Assembly (NCBI GenBank): GCA_026987995.1
Contig: JALSMC010000157.1
Span: forward strand, 1-15,888
Source: Sulfurimonas sp.
GTDB lineage: Bacteria; Campylobacterota; Campylobacteria; Campylobacterales; Sulfurimonadaceae
Direction of reading: 5' to 3'
Length of the DNA: 15,888 nucleotides
Both the position numbers and the translations under genes were made by a program. Of the stretch, positions 6,418 through 15,888 are shown one piece after another. The notes under the pieces are model-generated. The model was given only the letters and a program-made list of their open reading frames with translations. It made no database searches and was not told the origin of the DNA. The stretch's first letter is position 1; the number at the start of each line of letters is the position of its first letter.

Positions 6418-7086
6418 TTATTCCTTAGATATAAGTATAACAATAGTTCTACTTGATATTTTTTCTGGATTTTTAGGGAAAGTGACATACATCAGCCTTT
6501 CCCTAATTTTATCAGCTTCTGCATTTAATGCATCGTTGTTAGAGTAGTTTAATACCCTAAAGTCCAAAACCTTTCCCAAGGCATCTAACTCTATGACAGT
6601 TTTAACTCTACTTCCTTCAGAGTTAGCTGGAACTCTAAAGTAACTATAAACAATTGCTTGAATTTTAGCCAAATATTCATTAACTTCATCCGCACTCGAA
6701 TTTTGTTTTGTCACTTTACTTACTTGTTTAGATATTGGTTTCACATCATTTTTACTTGATGTTTTAATCTTTTTTTGTATCTCAAAAAGTCTTTTAGAAT
6801 CTTTTTGTTTAACTTTTTTAGGAGTAATTTTTTTTGTCCATACATCTGAAAACAGATTGTTTACATCTATATTCTCACCTACTGGTTCTTCAATGGCTTG
6901 TTCTTTAATTTTTGCTATTTCTACTTTTGAAGTCATGAGTGAGATAGAAATAAACTTATCTTTTTTTAAAGCAAATGTTTTAGAACTTTGAGGATTAAAT
7001 AGGAGTACTGCAAAGAGTAAAAAGAAAAGAGTAAAAAGAGCAAAAGCAATAAAACCACTAAAATAAAAGTTTGTATTGTTATCCAT
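6418..7086 (-). CDS. tolA: TolA/TonB-like energy-transducing protein
   Basis: About 222 residues: a short cytoplasmic N-terminus, one transmembrane helix (FIAFALFTLFFLLFAVLLF), a Lys-rich periplasmic region (about 90-135) and a C-terminal TonB/TolA-like domain (about 137-222) with AKIQAIVYSYFRVP and VKTVIELDALGKVLDFRVL. It presumably spans the periplasm to carry force from TolQR to TolB and Pal. It is much shorter than the 421-residue E. coli TolA, lacking its long helical domain, and databases often label such proteins TonB; the position between tolR and tolB favours the TolA role. Start: the ATG at 7084-7086 overlaps the tolR stop by 8 bases; an upstream TTG (7093-7095) would add three residues and neither has a strong Shine-Dalgarno. 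Confidence 0.82.
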   Translation of the reverse strand: MDNNTNFYFSGFIAFALFTLFFLLFAVLLFNPQSSKTFALKKDKFISISLMTSKVEIAKIKEQAIEEPVGENIDVNNLFSDVWTKKITPKKVKQKDSKRLFEIQKKIKTSSKNDVKPISKQVSKVTKQNSSADEVNEYLAKIQAIVYSYFRVPANSEGSRVKTVIELDALGKVLDFRVLNYSNNDALNAEADKIRERLMYVTFPKNPEKISSRTIVILISKE

Positions 7087-7471
7087 TGGTTGCAAGCGAA
7101 ACTTCTGTAAATCCAGCTTGTTTTACAGCTGCAAGTATTGACATAACTAAACCATAATCCAAACTTTTATCTGCACTAATAAGTACCGTCGCTTTTTTAT
7201 CAAGCTTTCTTGAGTAGTTAAAGAAATTATCCACAAAACTATTTAAAAGATAAGTATCTTTGTTTATTTTTATCTTTTTATCTTTATCTATAGATATGTG
7301 AACTGGTGGAATTTTAGAAAGTTGTTGAGATGTTGAACCTTGTGGTAATCTAATATTTTCTTCATAAATAATATTTGGAGCGATTACCATCAGTATAGCT
7401 AGTAAAACAAGCATAACATCAACAAGGGGTGTAATATTTAACTCTGGTTTATCATCCCAATCATATAACAC
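7079..7471 (-). CDS. tolR: ExbD/TolR family proton-channel subunit
   Basis: 130 residues: a short cytoplasmic N-terminus, one transmembrane helix in NITPLVDVMLVLLAILMV with the conserved membrane Asp18 (equivalent to E. coli TolR Asp23), then a periplasmic domain ending in YGLVMSILAAVKQAGFTEVSLAT, the standard ExbD/TolR finish. With TolQ it forms the proton-driven motor that energises the TolA-like protein. ExbD and TolR cannot be told apart by sequence alone; the tolQ-tolR-tolA-tolB-pal context settles it. Two bases separate it from tolQ and it overlaps the next gene. Confidence 0.9.
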   Translation of the reverse strand: MLYDWDDKPELNITPLVDVMLVLLAILMVIAPNIIYEENIRLPQGSTSQQLSKIPPVHISIDKDKKIKINKDTYLLNSFVDNFFNYSRKLDKKATVLISADKSLDYGLVMSILAAVKQAGFTEVSLATNG

Positions 7472-7473
7472 AT

Positions 7474-8040
7474 CTACACCTTACGAGCTATTATCGCATC
7501 ACTTTGCATTTGAAGATATGAGATAAGTTCAAAAGATTTTCTCTTGAGTACCTGATGATAAGTATAAGCAAAAATAGCCACAAAAATACCTGCTGCTGTT
7601 GCGATGAGAGCATCTGAAACACCACTTGCAATTATAGACATACTACCACTACTTTGACCTATATGAGTAAAGGTGTCAAGAATTGAAACTACTGTTCCAA
7701 AAAGACCAATAAAAGGAGTTGTAGAAGCAAATATAGAAAGAATTGAGAGTCCTTTTGTTGCTTCTTTTGTTGCAGCCATCATACCTAGGGCTAAAACTTC
7801 TTTTGAAATATTATTACTTGTTTTGATAAAATTATTTAAAAAAGAGTTTTCATTTACAGTACTAGCACCCATAAGAAGTGAATCAAGTGAGTTACTTTCA
7901 TTATTTAACCAAGCACTAATAGAAAAGTATCTATAAAAGAACACCCAGTTAAGGACAATAAAATATACCGCTAATAAAGCGAGTACACCTATTGTAACAG
8001 GATGACTTTTAAGATAAAAATCTATTAAGTTGTTTAACAT
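7474..8040 (-). CDS. tolQ: MotA/TolQ/ExbB family proton-channel subunit
   Basis: 188 residues with three transmembrane helices: about 15-38, the pair-forming TTPFIGLFGTVVSILDTF (107-124) and SDALIATAAGIFVAIFAYTYH (142-162). Thr115 and Thr148 match the channel threonines of ExbB/TolQ. Where E. coli ExbB has a conserved Glu five residues before the second Thr, this protein has Asp143. The large cytoplasmic loop (about 40-100) is short relative to E. coli TolQ (230 residues). It forms the stator-like ring around TolR in the inner membrane and uses the proton motive force. It begins only four bases after the atpC stop, so its message is probably shared with ATP synthase. Confidence 0.9.
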   Translation of the reverse strand: MLNNLIDFYLKSHPVTIGVLALLAVYFIVLNWVFFYRYFSISAWLNNESNSLDSLLMGASTVNENSFLNNFIKTSNNISKEVLALGMMAATKEATKGLSILSIFASTTPFIGLFGTVVSILDTFTHIGQSSGSMSIIASGVSDALIATAAGIFVAIFAYTYHQVLKRKSFELISYLQMQSDAIIARKV

Positions 8041-8044
8041 TTAC

Positions 8045-8437
8045 TTATATGAGTCTTTGAGCAGCTGACTCAATTTTAGCTGAAACAGAAGCGATTGCTG
8101 AACTAGAGTCTGCAACATCACTTATAAGTTTTTTAGCATCTTCTAGAGCTTGTGCAATCTCAGCTTCATCAGCACCACGGATAGCCGCAGCACCTTCAAC
8201 TAAAATAATCACTTTTCCTTCGTCTACTTGAACAACACCCCAGTTAATAACAATTGCTTCAACTGTTTTGTCTTCTTTTTCAACATCTATTACACCACTT
8301 GTTAAAAGTGTTGTTAATGATGCATGTCCTGCAAGAACACCAAATTCGCCCTCTTCACCTGGTAAAGTAACACTAACTACTTCACCATCAAAGATTTCGC
8401 CATTTGGAGTTAGGATTTCAAGTTTAAACTTATCCAT
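8045..8437 (-). CDS. atpC: ATP synthase F1 epsilon subunit
   Basis: 130 residues, normal length. The N-terminal beta-sandwich carries the family signature KLEILTPNGEIFDGEV, LPGEEGEFGVLAGHA (about 25-39) and NWGVVQVDEGKVIILVEGA; the C-terminal helical hairpin (about 90-130, Ala/Ser/Glu-rich) is the regulatory part that can inhibit ATP hydrolysis. Epsilon sits on the central stalk with gamma and contacts the c ring. AAGGA lies about five nt before the ATG. The gene is last in the atp cluster, 20 bases after atpD, and has no terminator before tolQ. Confidence 0.97.
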   Translation of the reverse strand: MDKFKLEILTPNGEIFDGEVVSVTLPGEEGEFGVLAGHASLTTLLTSGVIDVEKEDKTVEAIVINWGVVQVDEGKVIILVEGAAAIRGADEAEIAQALEDAKKLISDVADSSSAIASVSAKIESAAQRLI

Positions 8438-8457
8438 TATAGTCCTTTTAATAACAA

Positions 8458-10757
<2,300 letters not shown>

Positions 10758-10768
10758 TGAATAATCCC

Positions 10769-12292
10769 TTAGTTAGCTATAAAGCTAGCTTTGAACTCTT
10801 CAAGAGCTTTTATTAATAATGCTTTTGTATCATCATCAACTTTTGAATTACTTCTAATATTCTCAAATATTTGAGGATAAGATGCTTCAATAAATGGATA
10901 CATTTCAGCTTCAAAACGAACTACATTAGATGCATCCATATCGTCTAAGAAACCTTCATTTCCAGCAAAAATAATAGCAACTTGCTTCTCAACAGGAATT
11001 GGAGAGAAAGGACCTTGTTTAAGAACCTCTACCATTCTTTGACCACGCTCAAGTTGTTGACGAGAAACAGCATCAAGATCAGATGCAAATTGTGCAAATG
11101 CTTGAAGTTCACGGTACTGTGCAAGATCAAGACGAAGTGTACCAGCAACTTGCTTAGTAGCTTTAATCTGAGCAGCACCACCAACACGAGAAACTGAAAG
11201 ACCAACATTGATTGCTGGACGAACACCCGAGTTGAAAAGGTCAGTCTCTAAGAAAATTTGACCATCTGTAATTGAAATAACATTTGTTGGAATGTATGCC
11301 GCAACATCACCCGCTTGTGTTTCAATAATTGGAAGAGCAGTAAGCGAACCTGCACCCTCTTCATCAGACATCTTTGCAGCACGCTCAAGTAAACGAGAGT
11401 GAACATAAAAAACATCACCAGGGTAAGCTTCACGACCTGGAGGACGACGAAGAATAAGTGACATTTCACGGTATGCAACTGCATGCTTAGATAAATCATC
11501 ATAAACAATTAGACCATGTCTAGCGTTATCACGGAAATATTCTCCCATAGTAACACCAGTATATGGAGCTAAGAATTGAAGAGCAGCAGCTTCAGCAGCT
11601 GTTGAAGATACAACGATTGTATATTCAAGTGCACCATGCTCTTCTAAACGACGAACAATTTGTGCAACAGTTGACTCTTTTTGACCGATTGCTACATATA
11701 CACAAGAAACACCATTACCCTTTTGGTTAATGATAGTATCTATTGCAACTGTAGTTTTACCAGTCTGTCTGTCACCAATGATAAGCTCACGTTGACCACG
11801 ACCAATTGGAACAAGAGCATCAATTGCTTTAATTCCAGTTGCAAGAGGCTCATGAACAGATTTACGATTCATGATTCCAGGTGCTTTTTCTTCTACGAAA
11901 CGAGTTTCAGTAGTTTCAATTGGACCTTTTCCATCTATTGGCTCACCAAGTGCATTAACAACACGACCAAGAAGTGCATCACCTACAGGAACACGTAAAA
12001 GTTTTCCTAAACGCTTAACACTCATACCTTCGCGAAGTTCAGTACCAGCACCGAGTATAACAACACCTACAGCACTCTCTTCAAGGTTCATAACAAGACC
12101 TTGAGTCCCGTTTGTATCTTCAAATTCTACCATTTCTCCTGCCATAACATTGCTAAGTCCGTAAACTTGTGCAACACCATCAGCATAAGAAACAATCTTA
12201 CCTGTTTCATTTATATCAACACTTAATTCAAAGTTATCAATACGTTCTTTAATTATTGAGCTGATTTCATCAGCTTGGATTTTTGCTACCAC
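10769..12292 (-). CDS. atpA: ATP synthase F1 alpha subunit
   Basis: 507 residues, typical. Walker A GDRQTGKT is at 173-180, followed by [11 protein letters not shown]; the segment [19 protein letters not shown] carries the Walker B strand, and [26 protein letters not shown] includes the arginine-finger region that completes the beta catalytic site. Alpha forms the non-catalytic nucleotide sites of the hexamer. The start is a GTG (12290-12292) preceded by AAGAGGAG at a spacing of about seven nt, a strong ribosome site. It lies 21 bases after atpH. Confidence 0.98.
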   Translation of the reverse strand: MVAKIQADEISSIIKERIDNFELSVDINETGKIVSYADGVAQVYGLSNVMAGEMVEFEDTNGTQGLVMNLEESAVGVVILGAGTELREGMSVKRLGKLLRVPVGDALLGRVVNALGEPIDGKGPIETTETRFVEEKAPGIMNRKSVHEPLATGIKAIDALVPIGRGQRELIIGDRQTGKTTVAIDTIINQKGNGVSCVYVAIGQKESTVAQIVRRLEEHGALEYTIVVSSTAAEAAALQFLAPYTGVTMGEYFRDNARHGLIVYDDLSKHAVAYREMSLILRRPPGREAYPGDVFYVHSRLLERAAKMSDEEGAGSLTALPIIETQAGDVAAYIPTNVISITDGQIFLETDLFNSGVRPAINVGLSVSRVGGAAQIKATKQVAGTLRLDLAQYRELQAFAQFASDLDAVSRQQLERGQRMVEVLKQGPFSPIPVEKQVAIIFAGNEGFLDDMDASNVVRFEAEMYPFIEASYPQIFENIRSNSKVDDDTKALLIKALEEFKASFIAN

Positions 12293-12313
12293 TATTGTTC
12301 TCCTCTTATCAAG

Positions 12314-12847
12314 TTAAATTGCTTTAATGATATGTTCTATCATTTGACTATCGATTCTATCTTTAGAGAAATTAATCTCAATACCCAGACCTACCACTTC
12401 TACTTTAATACCATTAAAGTCATTCTTTATAAATGTTAAAGTAATAGTAGAGTTAAACTTATTATTTAAACCATTACTTAATTCTGTAATTACTTTAGCA
12501 TCAATATCACTATCGCTGTAAATAATTCCTTCATAAGTCTTAGTAGAGTTTGCTATATCTTTTTTTAATTGACTTGCAATAGCAGGAATTATATTAATAC
12601 GCTTATTCTCAACTAAAAGTTTAATTAAGTTATTAATCTGTTCAGACTGTGCTGACTTTACTGCATCTAAAAGAATGCCGTACTTATCTGATGCGTTTAC
12701 ATGTGGGTTAGCAACAATACTTACAAATTTATCATCTGTAAATGAGTCTGCTAATACAGAAAAAACTTCACAAACACTTTGCATCGTAGCTAAATCTGAA
12801 CCTGCATTTAAAGCTTTGATATATTTTTTTGCAATCAGTTCTTCCAT
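12314..12847 (-). CDS. atpH: ATP synthase F1 delta subunit
   Basis: 177 residues, normal for delta. N-terminal MEELIAKKYIKALN (the family opens with a conserved Ala-Lys-x-Tyr-type helix), a helical N-terminal domain (about 1-105) and the C-terminal signature GLGIEINFSKDRIDSQMIEHI. Delta sits on top of F1 and ties the peripheral stalk b/b' dimer to alpha. The ATG is directly adjacent to the atpF stop with no gap. Sequence divergence is usual for this subunit; context makes the call firm. Confidence 0.94.
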   Translation of the reverse strand: MEELIAKKYIKALNAGSDLATMQSVCEVFSVLADSFTDDKFVSIVANPHVNASDKYGILLDAVKSAQSEQINNLIKLLVENKRINIIPAIASQLKKDIANSTKTYEGIIYSDSDIDAKVITELSNGLNNKFNSTITLTFIKNDFNGIKVEVVGLGIEINFSKDRIDSQMIEHIIKAI

Positions 12848-13360
12848 TTAAGCAACCTTCTTCAAAATAACATTAGCCATAGCTTCTTTATCAAAGTCAC
12901 CTGAACTTTGAGCAAGAGTCTCTGTAATTACATCTTCAACAACATCACGAATCATTTTTCTTTGAGCATAATCTCTTGTAGAAGAGCCTTGCTTAGTTAA
13001 TGTTTCTAAGTCTGACTCACATTGAGTCATAATGTTGTCATTTAAAATCTTGTTCTCTTTTTTAGAAGTTACTACTAACTCTTGTGCAAATTTTTCTGCA
13101 TCAGAGATTTTAGCAAGTGCCTCTTTTTTAAGAGCAACTGATTCATTAAGTTTTTCTTGAACCTTTTTCAATTCATCAGCAATTGCTTGACTTCTTGAAG
13201 CAAAGAAATTCTTTGCTGGTTCTCCAACTAGGTACCAAACAAGCCCAGCAAATAGTAAAAAGTTTACTGTACGTTGTACAATATCACTCTCACCGTGCCC
13301 AGCTTCAGATGCAAATGCATAAGTTGATATCATTAGCATTAGTACTAAAATTCTACTCAC
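12848..13360 (-). CDS. atpF: ATP synthase Fo b subunit
   Basis: 170 residues. Residues 1-17 (MSRILVLMLMISTYAFA) look like a signal peptide and are followed by a periplasmic-like stretch SEAGHGESDIVQRT, a membrane helix VNFLLFAGLVWYLV and a long charged helix that forms the peripheral stalk. H. pylori b has the same unusual layout as I recall it. The stalk helix holds F1 against rotation, pairing with b' and binding delta. Nine bases separate it from atpF'. Whether the N-terminus is cleaved cannot be told from sequence. Confidence 0.92.
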   Translation of the reverse strand: MSRILVLMLMISTYAFASEAGHGESDIVQRTVNFLLFAGLVWYLVGEPAKNFFASRSQAIADELKKVQEKLNESVALKKEALAKISDAEKFAQELVVTSKKENKILNDNIMTQCESDLETLTKQGSSTRDYAQRKMIRDVVEDVITETLAQSSGDFDKEAMANVILKKVA

Positions 13361-13369
13361 ATTACACCC

Positions 13370-13792
13370 TTATATTTGACTAAATTTAGCTTTAACAGCT
13401 TCTTTAAACACCGGAACTTCAGACATAAGGTCTGAAGTCAACTCTATCTTAGCCTTAGAGAGTGATTGCTCAAACTCTAAATATTCACTAGCAAGTTCAG
13501 CACGTTTTGCGTCTAACTTACTCTCTGCTAATTCCTTAGCATCTGTTATAACTTTTTCTCTTAGGGCCGCAGCTTCTAGTTTAGCAGTCATAATTATTGA
13601 ATTAGCTTTTTCGTTAAGAGCATTGATTTCATCGTCATTAGAACCTGTTTTTGCAAGGTCTTTTTTAATGTCGTCATCGCGCTTATCCATAAAACTAAAC
13701 AGTGGATTATAAAGCCAACTATTTAGAACGGCTATAAGCGAAACAAATACAACAAATGTAACCAAGAGTAGTATTGGATTTATATCTAACAT
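13370..13792 (-). CDS. atpF': ATP synthase Fo b' subunit
   Basis: 140 residues: an N-terminal membrane helix (INPILLLVTFVVFVSLIAVLN) followed by WLYNPLFSFMDKRDDDIKKDL, the classic b-type turn into a long charged helix, and an Ala/Glu/Lys-rich stalk. This is the second, b'-type stalk subunit; bacteria with two unlike b subunits form a b-b' heterodimer. First gene of the atp cluster, with a near-ideal AGGAGGT (13796-13802) just before the ATG and a TATAAT about 22 nt upstream of the start. Confidence 0.93.
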   Translation of the reverse strand: MLDINPILLLVTFVVFVSLIAVLNSWLYNPLFSFMDKRDDDIKKDLAKTGSNDDEINALNEKANSIIMTAKLEAAALREKVITDAKELAESKLDAKRAELASEYLEFEQSLSKAKIELTSDLMSEVPVFKEAVKAKFSQI

Positions 13793-13795
13793 AGC

Positions 13796-13802
13796 ACCTC
13801 CT
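13796..13802 (-). promoter_or_regulatory. Strong Shine-Dalgarno of atpF'
   Basis: AGGAGGT, fully complementary to the 16S rRNA 3' end, ends three bases before the atpF' ATG. It is the best ribosome site in the window, fitting high expression of the first atp gene. Confidence 0.8.
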
Positions 13803-13814
13803 AAAAGTTGCGAG

Positions 13815-13820
13815 ATTATA
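13815..13820 (-). promoter_or_regulatory. -10 element of the atp(-tol) operon
   Basis: A perfect TATAAT lies 22 nt before the atpF' ATG in the 84-base parB-atpF' gap, which would give a very short leader. No TTGACA-like -35 is visible; upstream are T-rich runs, as usual for Campylobacterota housekeeping promoters. It likely drives atpF'-atpC and, without a terminator after atpC, the tol genes. Confidence 0.6.
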
Positions 13821-13876
13821 CTATGATTAAATTGAAAGGATAGTTAAATGAAAGAAAAAATTTATAAATTTAGGAT

Positions 13877-14719
13877 TTAGTCCCTAAGATGTGACAAAAA
13901 ATCTTCAATTTCTTCTTCACTTGAAAATTCTATTGTCAGTGTTTTTTTACTCGTTTTTGATTTTAATCCAAAATATTGGAGTCTCTTTTTTAAATTATCA
14001 AAGTTGTAAGTCTCTTCTGGTCTTTTTGTAATAAGTGGTTTATCACTTACTTTCATTGACTTTATCATAGCTTCAACTTCTCGTACACTCAGTTTTTGTC
14101 CTACGATAGAGTTTACAATCACTTGTTGTTGTTTATCATCAAGACCCACTAAAACTTTTGCATGTCCTGCTGAAATCTTTTTCTCTAGGAGTGCTTTTTG
14201 TGTTTTAGTTGAGAGCTGGAGTAATCTTAAAGAGTTTGTTATGTGTGTTCTACTTTTATGCACCATTGTTGCAAGTTCATCATGTGTCAACTCATGTAAC
14301 TTAATCAGTTCCGCGTAAGCATCTGCAAGTTCAATCGAGTTTAATTCTTCACGCTGAATATTTTCTATCAATGCAAACTGACGCATTTTTTGCTCATCAG
14401 AATTTAATACAACGGCACGTATCTCTTTGAGTTTTGCTAACTTACTTGCACGAAATCTTCTCTCCCCTGCTATAAGAACATAACCATCTATATCTTCTGT
14501 GACAACAATTGGTTGGAGCAAACCATCTTCTTTAATAGACTCAGCAAGTTCTAATAATGCCACTTCATCAAAAGTTTTTCGGGGCTGAAAAGGGTTTGGT
14601 CTAATATCTTTGAGGGGAATTTCTAAAACCATATCTCTCTTAGAACCTTCGTTCTCATATGCTTCATCCATTTCGCCTAAAAGGGCATCAAGCCCTCGTC
14701 CTAATTTTTGTGTCTTCAT
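13877..14719 (-). CDS. parB: Chromosome partitioning protein ParB (CTPase, parS-binding)
   Basis: 280 residues. N-terminal LGRGLDALLG (6-15) is the ParA-contact motif; DIRPNPFQPRK (38-48), the CTP-binding GERRFRA (85-91) and ENIQRE (119-124) define the ParB/Srx CTPase fold; a helix-turn-helix for parS (about 147-168) and ISAGHAK (182-188) follow, then a Lys-rich linker and a dimerisation domain. ParB loads at parS, slides as a CTP-gated clamp and stimulates ParA to segregate origins. The ATG overlaps the parA stop by one base (TAATG). Confidence 0.97.
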   Translation of the reverse strand: MKTQKLGRGLDALLGEMDEAYENEGSKRDMVLEIPLKDIRPNPFQPRKTFDEVALLELAESIKEDGLLQPIVVTEDIDGYVLIAGERRFRASKLAKLKEIRAVVLNSDEQKMRQFALIENIQREELNSIELADAYAELIKLHELTHDELATMVHKSRTHITNSLRLLQLSTKTQKALLEKKISAGHAKVLVGLDDKQQQVIVNSIVGQKLSVREVEAMIKSMKVSDKPLITKRPEETYNFDNLKKRLQYFGLKSKTSKKTLTIEFSSEEEIEDFLSHLRD

Positions 14720-15501
14720 TATTTAATTATCGCCTGTGCTAAATTTTGATAAGCGATTGAACCGCTTGATCTTACATCATAAAGGATTGCAGGTTTACCA
14801 AAAGATGGTGCTTCTGCTAGTTTTACATTTCTTGGAACTACTATATATTTACCATTCTCATCTTTAAAAAACTTTCCTTTAAAATGCTGTTTCAAGTCTG
14901 CAAAAACCTGTTTTGAAAGGTTATTTTGAGAGCTGAACATTGTAGGTAAAAAGCCTTTTACACTCAGTTTTGGATTTATAGATTTCTTAACAAGTTTAAC
15001 AGTATTTAAAAGCTGTGCTAGACCCTCTAGTGCAAAAAACTCACACTGAATAGGAATGATAACTGAGTTTGATGCTGAGAGTGCATTTATAGTCATGGGT
15101 CCAAGTGCTGGTGGTGAGTCTATAATGATATAGTCATAATCTTTTTTAACATTAGCTATAGCATTTTTAAGAACGAGTTCACGTCCTTTTGCTTTGTCTG
15201 TATCATAATACTCTTTCTCAATTCCAACTAAACCTATGTTTGATGGGGCTAAGTGAAGAGTCGGTAGGTCTGACTTTAAAATGATATCTTTTAGCTTTTT
15301 TGTACCAATTAGCACATGATAAATATTAAACTCATAATCATTACGATGAAAACCAAATGAAGTTGTTGCATTAGCTTGAGGGTCTGAATCTATTAAGAGT
15401 ACTTTTTTCTCTGCTACTGCAAGTGATGCGGCTAAGTTAACAGCTGTTGTTGTTTTACCAACCCCACCTTTTTGATTTGCAATTACGATTACTTCACTCA
15501 T
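14719..15501 (-). CDS. parA: Chromosome partitioning ATPase ParA (Soj)
   Basis: 260 residues with the deviant Walker A KGGVGKTT (11-18) including the signature Lys, LLIDSDPQANATTSFG (35-50, Walker A'), IIIDSPPALGP (Walker B, Asp128) and the C-terminal VPRNVKLAEAPSFGKPAILYD, a hallmark of chromosomal ParA/Soj. It binds DNA as an ATP dimer and forms the gradient that moves ParB-parS complexes. The ATG overlaps the birA stop by four bases (ATGA) and parB follows with a one-base overlap, so birA-parA-parB is one unit. Confidence 0.98.
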   Translation of the reverse strand: MSEVIVIANQKGGVGKTTTAVNLAASLAVAEKKVLLIDSDPQANATTSFGFHRNDYEFNIYHVLIGTKKLKDIILKSDLPTLHLAPSNIGLVGIEKEYYDTDKAKGRELVLKNAIANVKKDYDYIIIDSPPALGPMTINALSASNSVIIPIQCEFFALEGLAQLLNTVKLVKKSINPKLSVKGFLPTMFSSQNNLSKQVFADLKQHFKGKFFKDENGKYIVVPRNVKLAEAPSFGKPAILYDVRSSGSIAYQNLAQAIIK

Positions 15502-15888
15502 CTTAAACTATATATCCTCTCGCCATTAATATTCAAACTTCCATCATTTTGGAGGACTGCTTCATTAAGTGAAACTTTTATCCCTTTTATATATGTGAAG
15601 AAATTTTGATTTGTACAAAAGTTTATCTTATATTTGCTAAAAACTTGCTTCCATGATAGTTTTTTTTCTATTTTTTTAAAATAACTTTTTAGTATAATAT
15701 TTTTATCTAGCTCTAAATCTAAGCATGCAAAGCCATCTGAGGATTTTGTTAAATTTAAACCAACACCACATACAATAACATCATTTACAATATTTGTTAT
15801 CATACCTCCAATTTTTTCTTCATTTAGGTACAAATCATTAGGCCATTTAAGAAAAACTTTAGACCCTAAGTCCTCAAGTGTCTCTTTT
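15498..15888 (-). CDS. birA: Biotin-protein ligase (5' end off window)
   Basis: Only the C-terminal 130 codons or so are in the window; the frame is open past the right edge. The diagnostic motif KWPNDLYLNEEKIGG, which carries the catalytic lysine and biotinyl-5'-AMP loop of BirA/HCS ligases, begins about 13 residues after the edge, followed by CGVGLNL, another family signature, and a short diverged C-terminal part. The enzyme attaches biotin to the acetyl-CoA carboxylase carrier protein and other carboxylases. Campylobacterota versions are often short single-domain ligases without a DNA-binding domain, but the N-terminus is not visible here. The gene overlaps parA by four bases. Confidence 0.93.
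   Translation of the reverse strand, partial: KETLEDLGSKVFLKWPNDLYLNEEKIGGMITNIVNDVIVCGVGLNLTKSSDGFACLDLELDKNIILKSYFKKIEKKLSWKQVFSKYKINFCTNQNFFTYIKGIKVSLNEAVLQNDGSLNINGERIYSLR

Noticed and set aside
6828..6835. A8 tract (minus strand) in the tolA-like gene, with a similar tract at 15660-15667 in birA
   Set aside because: Considered as phase-variable slippage sites, but both encode ordinary Lys-rich stretches in intact frames of genes unlikely to be switched off.
11681..12104. Plus-strand frames opposite atpA (105 and 77 codons)
   Set aside because: Antisense shadows of the conserved alpha subunit, rich in Thr, Ser and Asn, without start signals.
13416..13438. 9-bp inverted repeat with 5-base loop near the 3' end of atpF'
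   Set aside because: About 0.5 such hairpins are expected by chance in this length, it lies in coding sequence and no T-run follows.
13858..13871. AT-only palindrome AAATTTATAAATTT after parB, followed by a T-run on the minus strand
   Set aside because: A seven-pair AT-only stem without a loop is too weak for an intrinsic terminator; parB may read through into atpF'.

Overview
The window is AT-rich and every protein gene lies on the minus strand, packed with gaps of at most 67 bases and many short overlaps. Read in the direction of transcription (high to low coordinates) the order is birA (5' part off the window), parA, parB, atpF', atpF, atpH, atpA, atpG, atpD, atpC, tolQ, tolR, tolA/tonB-like, tolB, pal, cpoB/ybgF, slyD, a Fis/NtrC-type regulator, fabD, a nitrilase-family amidase, and mtnN (3' end off the window). 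This order, together with two unlike b subunits and no a or c subunit in the ATP synthase cluster, points to Campylobacterota (Epsilonproteobacteria). From memory, the same order without the regulator and the amidase occurs in Campylobacter jejuni (about Cj0099-Cj0117) and, partly, in Helicobacter pylori (about HP1140-HP1123). A free-living Sulfurimonas-like relative is my best guess; the genus is inference.

Region by region. 13877-15888 holds the end of biotin-protein ligase and the ParA/ParB chromosome-segregation pair, linked by 4-base and 1-base overlaps. 13793-13876 is a short promoter region. 8045-13792 encodes seven ATP synthase subunits (b', b, delta, alpha, gamma, beta, epsilon); a and c must be elsewhere. 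3605-8040 is the Tol-Pal envelope system, beginning only 4 bases after atpC, so ATP synthase and Tol-Pal are probably co-transcribed; a separate promoter seems to lie before pal. 1-3557 holds SlyD (prolyl isomerase/metal chaperone), the regulator, FabD (fatty acid synthesis), the amidase and MtnN (recycling of methylthioadenosine and S-adenosylhomocysteine).

Most of the window is a conserved housekeeping block. I saw no mobile element, CRISPR array, tRNA, rRNA or novel defence system, and no stretch above 300 bases lacks a gene. The points most worth a second look are a perfect 16-bp inverted repeat inside the start of the amidase gene, the cut-down NtrC-like regulator without a GAFTGA loop, and the fact that these two genes are the apparent insertions into an otherwise conserved gene order.
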